Below are positions 34,801-41,925 of a stretch of DNA of 64,000 nucleotides, piece after piece. Made by a program: the position numbers and the translations under genes. The notes under the pieces are model-generated. The model saw nothing but the letters and a program-made list of their open reading frames with translations. It made no database searches and was not told the DNA's origin. The stretch's first letter is position 1. Each line of letters starts with the position of its first letter. Source of the stretch: Clostridia bacterium (GTDB lineage Bacteria; Bacillota; Clostridia; Oscillospirales; CAG-272); contig JAFUQP010000012.1 of the NCBI GenBank assembly GCA_017472305.1, positions 1 to 64,000 of the forward strand. Reading direction: 5' to 3'.

Positions 34801-34955
34801 AGTTATGATACGCTGCGCGTAGTTATGGTTGGCTACGCCAAGTGATGAGGCGCAAGGCGCCGTTATGATTGAGCAGAGCCCAAGCTATGGGATACTTCGC
34901 GCCGTTATGATTGCCCTTACGGGCAAGTTATGATAGGCTTCGCGTAGCTATAGTT
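34801..34955 (+). repeat. Array of about eight 20-nt units with core GTTATGAT
   Basis: Immediately after the fba stop, units of 20 bases begin AGTTATGAT or a close variant (starts near 34801, 34821, 34841, 34861, 34883, 34902, 34925, 34945). The first four have exact 20-base period. Between cores lie short self-complementary inserts such as GGCTACGCC, GCGCAAGGCGC and GCCCTTACGGGC. It is neither a CRISPR (units too short) nor coding. Probably a small interspersed palindromic repeat in the 3' untranslated region. Confidence 0.75.
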
Positions 34956-34958
34956 AAA

Positions 34959-35003
34959 AAAGAGAGGACATTTCGGATTTTCTGCCGATTTGTTCTCTCT
35001 TTT
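34959..35003. terminator. Bidirectional terminator between fba and leucine dehydrogenase operon
   Basis: AAAGAGAGGACA... (34959-34976) pairs with 34986-35003 with a small internal loop. T-rich flanks occur on both strands. Confidence 0.75.
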
Positions 35004-35087
35004 CTTATTTGTTACGGCTTGTAAGCTTTGTCGGAAAGGCTTATAAGTCTATTCTTCGTCGCTTGCAAGCTTATTTTGAAATGCTAA

Positions 35088-36119
35088 TCAGCGATAGATA
35101 AGCGACTCTGCGTATCTGGTTGCGATAACTCCCTCGGGCTCACCGGTAGCCTTGGACTCGGTAAGAATACGCTCGATAGAGTTGTAGATGTTATCTACCT
35201 TCTCAAGAACCGCTTCCTTGTTGTAGGGGCCGTCAACCTCTGCCGCTGCATTGATAACACCGCCGCCGTTGATTACGAAGTCGGGAGCGTAGAAGATACC
35301 GCGTGCCTTAAGCGCAAGGCCCGAAGCATCGTCGAGTATCTGGTTGTTTGCGCCGCCTGCAACCGCACGGCAGTTGAGGTAAGGAATGGTATTGGGGTTG
35401 ATAATAGCGCCCATAGCGTTGGGGGAAAGTATATCGCACTTCTGGCTCATAATCTCCTCGGTTGCAACTACCTTTGCGCCGAACTCTGCCTCTGCCTTTG
35501 CAAGAGCAGCCTTGTTCGAGCGGTTAGCAACGATGAGCTTCGCGCCGCTCTCGTGGAGAAGACGGCAAAGGTCGTAACCAACCTTACCAAGACCCTGAAC
35601 TGCTACGGTAAGACCCTCGAGAGAGTCGGTGCCGAGAGCAACCTTTGCGGTAGCCTTAATACCCTGCCATACGCCGCGAGCGGTGAAGGGCGAGGGGTCG
35701 CCGCTGTTCTGGGGAAGACCGCAGATGTGCTTGGTCTTACGAAGCATAACGAGAGCGTCGTCGCAGGTGGTGTTAACGTCCTCAGCGGTGATGTACTCGC
35801 CTCCGAGATTGTTTACAGCCTCTGCAAATGCCTCGAACATAGCCTCGCTCTTCTGTGAGGGGTCAGCAATAATAACGCCCTTTGCACCGCCGTGAGGAAG
35901 ACCTGCAACGGCATTCTTGTGGGACATACCGCGGGAAAGACGGAGAACGTCGAAGAGAGCATCGTCATAGGATGCGTAGGGGAAGAGTCGGCATCCGCCG
36001 ATAGCAGGGCCGAGGTTGGTGTTGTGTATGGCGATAATCGCCTTGAGGCCTGCCTTCTCGTTGTTTACGAACAATACCTTCTCGTGACGGTATTTGCTCA
36101 TTTCAGTCATTGCGTTCAT
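35088..36119 (-). CDS. Leucine dehydrogenase (Glu/Leu/Phe/Val dehydrogenase family)
   Basis: NAD-dependent amino-acid dehydrogenase, 343 residues, the short length typical of leucine and phenylalanine dehydrogenases rather than glutamate dehydrogenase. Seen: GPAIGGCRLFPY, the catalytic Lys in GLPHGGAKGV, EDVNTT, VQGLGKVGYDLCRLL (NAD site) and AVAGGANNQ. It converts a branched-chain or aryl 2-oxoacid plus ammonia to the amino acid, or the reverse. AAGGAG precedes the ATG. Last gene of an operon with a 2-oxoacid:ferredoxin oxidoreductase and acyl-CoA synthetases. With those partners the aminating direction is plausible. Confidence 0.92.
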   Translation of the reverse strand: MNAMTEMSKYRHEKVLFVNNEKAGLKAIIAIHNTNLGPAIGGCRLFPYASYDDALFDVLRLSRGMSHKNAVAGLPHGGAKGVIIADPSQKSEAMFEAFAEAVNNLGGEYITAEDVNTTCDDALVMLRKTKHICGLPQNSGDPSPFTARGVWQGIKATAKVALGTDSLEGLTVAVQGLGKVGYDLCRLLHESGAKLIVANRSNKAALAKAEAEFGAKVVATEEIMSQKCDILSPNAMGAIINPNTIPYLNCRAVAGGANNQILDDASGLALKARGIFYAPDFVINGGGVINAAAEVDGPYNKEAVLEKVDNIYNSIERILTESKATGEPEGVIATRYAESLIYR

Positions 36120-36156
36120 AATATTATTCTCCTTTTTGGTTTGAATTCTTAATAAA

Positions 36157-36696
36157 TCAGTTTCCGTAGGTCTTGCCGAGCATAAGAGCCTTCATATTAA
36201 GCTCCTTGAGGGCTGCCTTCTTCGGGGGAACGAGCTTTTCGATAACCGCCTCTACACCGTCGAAGGAAAGCTCGGGGTGCTTCTCAAGAAGGTGTCCGAC
36301 AATTACCATATTCGCAAGAGTGCCTATACCCTCGTCCTTTGCAAGCTGGGTCGCGGGAATGTAGAACACCTCTACGTCATCTCTCTCGACCTTCGCGTCA
36401 ATCAGCGAGGAGTCAACGTATATCTGACCGCCTGCCGATACGCTGTCAACGTACTTCTGAAGAGAGGGAAGGTTCATAGCAATAAGAACGTCGGGGGTGG
36501 TTATAATGGGCGAGCCTACGGGCGTGTCCGAGAGGATAACGTTACAGTTAGCCGTTCCGCCGCGCATCTCGGGGCCGTATGAGGGAAGCCAGGATACCTG
36601 AAGCTCCTCCGTGAGTCCCTTGTATGCAAGGAATTTACCCGAAAAGAGTATTCCCTGTCCGCCAAAGCCCGCGATAAGTATCTGAGTAGTTTTCAT
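36157..36696 (-). CDS. 2-oxoacid:ferredoxin oxidoreductase, gamma subunit
   Basis: A 179-residue subunit of a CoA-dependent 2-oxoacid oxidoreductase. Signature [15 protein letters not shown] opens the protein, then [20 protein letters not shown]. Length and motifs match VorC/KorC-type gamma subunits. The start overlaps the beta-subunit stop by one base (TAATG), with AGGAGG inside the upstream gene. It pairs with the alpha, beta and delta subunits upstream. Confidence 0.93.
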   Translation of the reverse strand: MKTTQILIAGFGGQGILFSGKFLAYKGLTEELQVSWLPSYGPEMRGGTANCNVILSDTPVGSPIITTPDVLIAMNLPSLQKYVDSVSAGGQIYVDSSLIDAKVERDDVEVFYIPATQLAKDEGIGTLANMVIVGHLLEKHPELSFDGVEAVIEKLVPPKKAALKELNMKALMLGKTYGN

Positions 36697-37448
36697 TACT
36701 TTGCCTCCTGTGCGCTTCTGTCCTTATAAACGCCGATGGGATAATAGGGGAGCATATCGCTCTCTACCCACTCAAGTGCCGCCTTCGGAGTCATTCCCCA
36801 GTTTGTCGGGCAGGCGGAAACCACCTCAACGAGCGAAAAGCCCTTGCCCGCTATCTGATTTTCAAACGCCTTCTTTATAGCCTTCTTTGCGTTTCTTACG
36901 TTCTTTACGTTGTTTACCGCAACGCGTGCTACGTACTCGGGGCCCTCAAGGGTTGCGAGCATTTCGCTGACGCGGATAGGCCAGCCGCAGTGATTGACGT
37001 CACGGCCGTAGGGCGAGGTCTGAGTAACCTGACCGGGAAGGCTCGTCGGAGCCATCTGACCGCCTGTCATACCGTATATTGCGTTGTTCACGAATATTAC
37101 GGTAATATTCTCGTTTCTTGCAGCCGAATGAACGGTTTCAGCCATACCGATAGATGCAAGGTCGCCGTCACCCTGATAGGTGAAAACAACGTTCTCGGGA
37201 CGGCATCTCTTGATGCCGGTAGCCACCGCGGGAGCTCTTCCGTGAGCCGCCTCAATCATATCGCAGGTGAAGTAATCGTATGCCATAACGGCGCAGCCAA
37301 CGGGAGCGACGCCTATGGTCTTGCCATCTATGCCAAGCTCGTCGATAACCTCGGCAACGAGGCGGTGGATAATACCGTGAGGACAGCCCGGGCAGTAATG
37401 GAAGGGCGCGTCGGTCAGGGACTTCGGTTTTTCAAATACTATAGCCAT
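36696..37448 (-). CDS. 2-oxoacid:ferredoxin oxidoreductase, beta (TPP-binding) subunit
   Basis: A 250-residue thiamine-diphosphate-binding subunit. YCPGCPHG near the start supplies two of the cysteines used for the iron-sulfur cluster in this family. The TPP/Mg motif is GDGDLASIG ... [17 protein letters not shown] lies before the ATG, and only three bases separate it from the alpha gene. The family catalyses 2-oxoacid + CoA + oxidised ferredoxin to acyl-CoA + CO2 + reduced ferredoxin, and can run in reverse when ferredoxin is strongly reduced. Confidence 0.94.
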   Translation of the reverse strand: MAIVFEKPKSLTDAPFHYCPGCPHGIIHRLVAEVIDELGIDGKTIGVAPVGCAVMAYDYFTCDMIEAAHGRAPAVATGIKRCRPENVVFTYQGDGDLASIGMAETVHSAARNENITVIFVNNAIYGMTGGQMAPTSLPGQVTQTSPYGRDVNHCGWPIRVSEMLATLEGPEYVARVAVNNVKNVRNAKKAIKKAFENQIAGKGFSLVEVVSACPTNWGMTPKAALEWVESDMLPYYPIGVYKDRSAQEAK

Positions 37449-37451
37449 TTT

Positions 37452-38507
37452 TTACACTCCTTTCCCTGCGTTTCGGATAGCTTCAAGAATTTCGTCGGGT
37501 GACGGTATCATACCGCCCGTACGGTTGCAGAGAGTAACGGGCTTTCGACAGCCGGTGGCAAGCCTTACGTCCTCAATCATCTGTCCCATACTAAGCTCGA
37601 CCGAGATGAACGCCTTCACATTCTCTGCCGCCTCAAATGCCTTATTCGGGAAGGGCCAAAGGGTTATAGGACGGATAAGTCCGACCTTTATTCCCTCACT
37701 TCTTGCGGCAGCAACCGCGTTCTTTGCGACTCGGGAAGCAATACCGAAGGCAACGACACAGATTTCTGCGTCCTCCATCATATAGTCCTCCCACATAGCC
37801 TCGCACTTTTCAATCTCGGCATACTTTTCAAATCTCTCGAAGTTCTTCTTCTCAAGCTCGTCGGGCTTAAGATAAAGCGAGTTGACGATATTGTGCTTGC
37901 GCTTGCCCTCTGTGCCTGTAAGAGCCCAGGGCTTGTCGTAGGTCTTTATCTCGGCGTCCTCAAAGGTTATAGGCTCCATCATCTGACCTATAGTACCGTC
38001 GGCGAGTATCATCGCCGTCATAAGGTATTTGTCCGCAAGGTCGAAGCCCTTGATAGTAAGGCTCGCCATCTCCTGCACCGATGCGGGAGCGAGAACTATC
38101 GTGCGATAGTCGCCGTGACCGCCGCCCTTGGTTGCCTGGAAGTAATCCGACTGCGAGGGCTGAATACCGCCAAGACCGGGGCCGCCGCGCTGAACGTTGA
38201 CAACGAGCGCGGGAACGTCCGAGCCCGCTATGTAGCTGAGTCCCTCCTGCTTAAGGGATATTCCGGGGCTTGACGACGAGGTCATAACTCGCATACCTGC
38301 CGCAGCCGCGCCGTATACCATATTTATAGAAGCAATCTCACTCTCCGCCTGAAGGAACACACCGCCGATTTTGGGCATTCTCTTTGCCATATAAGCGGCT
38401 ATCTCCGTCTGAGGGGTGATGGGATATCCGAAGTAGTGACGGCAACCGGCTCTTATCGCAGCCTCTGCGATAGCCTCATTACCCTTCATTAATATTCTTT
38501 CTGCCAT
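37452..38507 (-). CDS. 2-oxoacid:ferredoxin oxidoreductase, alpha subunit
   Basis: A 351-residue subunit starting MAERILMKGNEA (38507, GAGGAA upstream). Motifs GCRHYFGYPITPQTEIA, LQAESEIASINMVYGAAAAG and TSSSSPGISLKQEGLSYIAG are typical of VorB/KorA-type alpha subunits, which hold the pyrimidine part of TPP and the substrate. The branched-chain (VOR), 2-oxoglutarate (KOR) and related classes cannot be separated with certainty by eye; the adjacent leucine dehydrogenase favours VOR. Confidence 0.93.
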   Translation of the reverse strand: MAERILMKGNEAIAEAAIRAGCRHYFGYPITPQTEIAAYMAKRMPKIGGVFLQAESEIASINMVYGAAAAGMRVMTSSSSPGISLKQEGLSYIAGSDVPALVVNVQRGGPGLGGIQPSQSDYFQATKGGGHGDYRTIVLAPASVQEMASLTIKGFDLADKYLMTAMILADGTIGQMMEPITFEDAEIKTYDKPWALTGTEGKRKHNIVNSLYLKPDELEKKNFERFEKYAEIEKCEAMWEDYMMEDAEICVVAFGIASRVAKNAVAAARSEGIKVGLIRPITLWPFPNKAFEAAENVKAFISVELSMGQMIEDVRLATGCRKPVTLCNRTGGMIPSPDEILEAIRNAGKGV

Positions 38508-38517
38508 TTTTATTTCC

Positions 38518-38724
38518 TCATTTCTCAACAGTTATTATGCAGTCGGGGCACATCGTCGCGCAGAAGGCGCATCCGATGCACTTCTCGGGCTCTGCCGCGT
38601 ATGCGGGAGAGTAGCCCTTCGCGTTAAGCTTATCCTCGGCAATTGCCAAGCATTTCTTGGGACAGGCATCAACGCATAGGCCGCAGCCCTTGCACATATC
38701 CGTATTAAAGGTTACCTTTGCCAT
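38518..38724 (-). CDS. 2-oxoacid:ferredoxin oxidoreductase, delta (ferredoxin-like) subunit
   Basis: A 68-residue protein with two [4Fe-4S] motifs, CKGCGLCVDACP and CIGCAFCATMCP. The start MAKVTFNTDM (38724) has GGAGG upstream. It carries electrons between the TPP centre and external ferredoxin. It lies 10 bases before the alpha-subunit gene. Confidence 0.93.
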   Translation of the reverse strand: MAKVTFNTDMCKGCGLCVDACPKKCLAIAEDKLNAKGYSPAYAAEPEKCIGCAFCATMCPDCIITVEK

Positions 38725-38761
38725 TTGTATTCCTCCGTTTATAGTCCTGACAAGCCGTAGC

Positions 38762-39430
38762 TTATCCGGGTAAGTCAAAAATCCGTTTTTGAAGAGTCAG
38801 GGGAAAGACGGGAATTTCCGAAATCATCTTCGCAACCTCGGCCTCTGCCGTATGCATCCATACCTCAAGCCCCGTCACTCGGCTTAATTCGCGTACGAAG
38901 TCAAGCGAGCCGAGAAGAGTCTCTCGGGTGGTTTCCCTGCCGAGGTTTGAATTGTTTACAATCGAGGTGAACTTCAGCCCCGCGGCTTCCTCAATCTCCC
39001 TCATAATGACGACCGCATCCTCTACCGTAGAGGTGAGGGGGCGGTAGCAGTTGACGACGAACGCCATTCGGTAGTCGCCCTCTTCCTTGATAGCCTCTGC
39101 AAATCTTCCGAGCGCAAACGCGCCTCTGTCGTCACCACCGATATCCATAACGCCAAAGCTCGACTTATCCTGAACTAATCTGTAGCTCTCGGGTGGGAGT
39201 GCCGGCAGGTCAACGTTGGTGTTGGCGTATCTCGGAGAAATAAGGGTTATCCCTGCCCGTGAAAGCTCACCCTCGCTGTCCTTCGTCCTGAAATAGGGGT
39301 TAACGATATCGAGGTCTGCGATGCAAACCCGCTTACCCTCTCCCGCAAGAGAGAGCGCGTAATTGACGGCAATATTCGTTTTGCCGCTTCCGTAATGACC
39401 TGCAAAGAGAGTTAATCTTTTATGGTCCAT
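38762..39430 (-). CDS. MinD/ParA-like P-loop ATPase of the oxidoreductase operon
   Basis: A 222-residue P-loop NTPase with Walker A GHYGSGKTNIAVN, ADLDIVNPYFR (a MinD-type deviant pattern) and VMDIGGDDRG as Walker B. It lies 37 bases upstream of the ferredoxin subunit and 48 after the first acyl-CoA synthetase fusion, inside the operon. Proteins of this class include iron-sulfur scaffold ATPases and chromosome-partition ATPases. No Cys pair for cluster binding is evident. A maturation role for the neighbouring oxidoreductase is inference from position. Confidence 0.8.
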   Translation of the reverse strand: MDHKRLTLFAGHYGSGKTNIAVNYALSLAGEGKRVCIADLDIVNPYFRTKDSEGELSRAGITLISPRYANTNVDLPALPPESYRLVQDKSSFGVMDIGGDDRGAFALGRFAEAIKEEGDYRMAFVVNCYRPLTSTVEDAVVIMREIEEAAGLKFTSIVNNSNLGRETTRETLLGSLDFVRELSRVTGLEVWMHTAEAEVAKMISEIPVFPLTLQKRIFDLPG

Positions 39431-39478
39431 ATTCTTATTTATGCGGTTTTTGTAAACCGAAGCTTACAAAAATCCGAC

Positions 39479-41758
39479 TTATAGCTGCTTTCTGATAATT
39501 TTTCCGCTGGTGGTCTTAGGAAGACTGTCGCGGAATTCAACTATTCTCGGGTACTTGTACGGCGCGGTTCTCGACTTGACGTAGTTCTGAACCTCGCGCT
39601 TAAGCTCCTCTGTCGGCTCGGTGCCGTCAACGAGAACTATGCTCGCCTTAACGACCTGACCGCGTATCTCGTCGGGAGCGGCGCAAACGCCGCACTCAAG
39701 AACGTAAGGAAGCTCCATAATAACGTTCTCAATCTCGAACGGGCCTATTCTGTAGCCCGAGGACTTGATAACGTCGTCAACACGTCCGACGTACCAGAAG
39801 AAGCCGTCCTCGTCCATCCAGGCAACGTCGCCCGTGTGGTAATAGCCGTCGCGCCAGGTTTCCTTCGTTACAGCCTCGTTAGCCTCGTAGGCGTAAGCAA
39901 GACCGGGGGGAAGTCCGCGGGAAATATCAATACAAATTTCTCCGTTCTCGCCCCTCTTGACCTCCTCGCCGTCGGTATTAAGAAGGCGCACCTTGTAAAG
40001 AGGAACGGGCTTACCCATCGAGCCCATCTTGTGGCTGTCGCCCGAGAGGTTACCGATAATAAGCGTGCTCTCGGACTGACCGAAGCCCTCCATAATCTTG
40101 AGGCCCGTGCTCTTCTCGAACTGACGGAATACCTCGGGATTAAGCGCCTCGCCCGCGGTTGACGCGTGCTCTATGCCCGAGAGGTCGAAGCGAGAGAGGT
40201 CCTGCTTTATAAGCATTCGGTACATAGTAGGCGGCGCGCAGAAGGTTGTTATACCGTACTTTGCGAACAAAGGCAGTATCTTTTCGGGATTGAATCTGTC
40301 AAAGTCGTAAACGAAATTCGCCGCCTCGCAGAGCCACTGACCGTAGAGCTTGCCCCAGAGTGCCTTAGCCCAGCCCGTGTCTGAAATCGTAAAGTGCAGT
40401 CCGTCGGGATTGACCTGATGCCAGTACTTCGCGGTTATGAAATGACCGAGAGGATATTTATAGTTATGCGCCGCAATCTTCGGATATCCCGAGGTGCCCG
40501 AGGTGAAGAACATCAGCATCGGGTCGCTTCCGCAGGGGGTATCCTCGCTTCTTGCGAAATGGCTGCTGTACATTCCGTACTCCTCATCAAAGGAGTGCCA
40601 GCCCTCGCGGCTGCCGCCGACGATAATCTTGTCGGTAAGGGTGGGAGCATCTGCCGCAGCAGCATCAACGGCATCTGCAACGCCGCCGTCTGCCGTGCAA
40701 AGGATAGCCTTTACCCTGCCTGCCTCAAATCTGTACCTGAAGTCCTTTTCAAGGAGCTGGTTCGGTGCGGGAATTGCCACCGCGCCGAGCTTATGTAGAC
40801 CGAGCATTGCAAACCAGAACTGATAGTGTCGCTTAAGAACAAGCATAACTCTGTCACCGCGCTTGATGCCGAGCGCCTTGAAGTAATTTGCCGCCCTTGC
40901 CGACTCCTTCTTCATATCCTTGAATGTAAATCGGCGCTCGGTGCCGTCCTCGCTTACGTGAAGCATAGCGAGCTTGTCGGGCTTTCGCCTTCCGAGAGCG
41001 TCAACTATATCAAAGGCGAAGTTGAACTTCTCCTCGTTTTTGAACTCTATCTTGGTAAGTCTGCCGTTTTCCTCGGTGGGAATAATGAAATCCTGGTAAA
41101 TTCGGCTGTGCGAGTCCTCTGCGCGACGCTTGGTCGCAACCGAGAGAGCCGCCGCCTGCTCACCGAGTCTTGCCGCCTGATTACGAAGGACTATCGCATA
41201 GAAGGTACAGTCCTCGCCGTTTACGGCTATCATTCCGTGAGGGGTTCCCGAGTCGTAATAGATTGTGTCACCGGGGCCGAGTATCTCGGTATGCTCGCCG
41301 ATGCGTATCTTCATATGACCACGGATAACGATGTCGCACTCCTGACCCTCGTGGGTTACAAGCTCGATATTCTCCTCGTCGCCGTTGTAATTAAGCTCCA
41401 TATAAAGAGGAAGCGCTATACGGTTACGGAAGTCGGAGGCAAGGTTATAGCCTATCATATTGTGGGCTTCCTCAATCCTCTGACCCTCGCCCCTTCTCGT
41501 CAGAGCATAGGAGCGAAGCTTCGGGCTCTTACCCTCAAGAAGGTCACCCATATCGACACCGAAGCTTAAGGTACAGTGGTAAAGGAAGGCAATGCTCAGG
41601 TTGCGGTTGCCCGACTCGCACTCAACGTACTCCTCTACGGTTGTTCCGGTACGCTCTGCCATCTCTTCGACCGAGAGTCCCGTAACAAGGCGAAGCTCCT
41701 TAATTCTTGCGGCAATCTGTTTAATTTTCGTTTCCATTTCATTAAGAATAGGTTGCAC
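39479..41758 (-). CDS. XRE helix-turn-helix + cupin + AMP-forming acyl-CoA synthetase fusion (copy 1)
   Basis: A 759-residue three-part protein. Residues about 15-75 are an XRE helix-turn-helix (RIKELRLVTGLSVEEMAERTGTTVEEY). Residues about 115-195 are a cupin (ECDIVIRGHMKIRIG, GDTIYYDSGTPHGMIAV). Residues about 230-759 are an acyl-CoA synthetase: FTSGTSGYPKIAAH, GFGQSEST, YHTGDVAWMDEDGFFWYVGRVDDVIKSSGYRIGP in pieces, and the catalytic Lys in TTSGKIIRKQL. The synthetase makes acyl-AMP then acyl-CoA from a carboxylic acid. The start is GTG 41758 with AGAGG upstream. It has its own TTGACA/TATAAT promoter. It is a full paralogue of the next gene. The first two domains look like a normal XRE-cupin repressor. 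Confidence 0.9.
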   Translation of the reverse strand: MQPILNEMETKIKQIAARIKELRLVTGLSVEEMAERTGTTVEEYVECESGNRNLSIAFLYHCTLSFGVDMGDLLEGKSPKLRSYALTRRGEGQRIEEAHNMIGYNLASDFRNRIALPLYMELNYNGDEENIELVTHEGQECDIVIRGHMKIRIGEHTEILGPGDTIYYDSGTPHGMIAVNGEDCTFYAIVLRNQAARLGEQAAALSVATKRRAEDSHSRIYQDFIIPTEENGRLTKIEFKNEEKFNFAFDIVDALGRRKPDKLAMLHVSEDGTERRFTFKDMKKESARAANYFKALGIKRGDRVMLVLKRHYQFWFAMLGLHKLGAVAIPAPNQLLEKDFRYRFEAGRVKAILCTADGGVADAVDAAAADAPTLTDKIIVGGSREGWHSFDEEYGMYSSHFARSEDTPCGSDPMLMFFTSGTSGYPKIAAHNYKYPLGHFITAKYWHQVNPDGLHFTISDTGWAKALWGKLYGQWLCEAANFVYDFDRFNPEKILPLFAKYGITTFCAPPTMYRMLIKQDLSRFDLSGIEHASTAGEALNPEVFRQFEKSTGLKIMEGFGQSESTLIIGNLSGDSHKMGSMGKPVPLYKVRLLNTDGEEVKRGENGEICIDISRGLPPGLAYAYEANEAVTKETWRDGYYHTGDVAWMDEDGFFWYVGRVDDVIKSSGYRIGPFEIENVIMELPYVLECGVCAAPDEIRGQVVKASIVLVDGTEPTEELKREVQNYVKSRTAPYKYPRIVEFRDSLPKTTSGKIIRKQL

Positions 41759-41846
41759 GTCTTACCTCTTGTCATTTACCCTGCGGAGTGTCGCTTGTTT
41801 TGCCGGGCAAAGTATTTTTTCATCGTAAAAATTTTTAACAAACTCT

Positions 41847-41876
41847 ATTATAACTATTTTCCTATCCGTTTGTCAA
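41847..41876 (-). promoter_or_regulatory. Promoter of fusion gene copy 1
   Basis: On the minus strand TTGACA (41876-41871), 18-base spacer, TATAAT (41852-41847). An 85-base leader follows, with a 15-codon frame (MKKYFARQNKRHSAG) whose translation is unproven. Confidence 0.7.
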
Positions 41877-41925
41877 TAATTTTGACGAAATTTACAATAT
41901 TTTAAAGTATTTAATCAGCAATCGA

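Noticed and set aside
34801..34955. CRISPR array
   Set aside because: Units are only 20 bases, with no separate repeats and 30-base spacers, and no cas genes are nearby.
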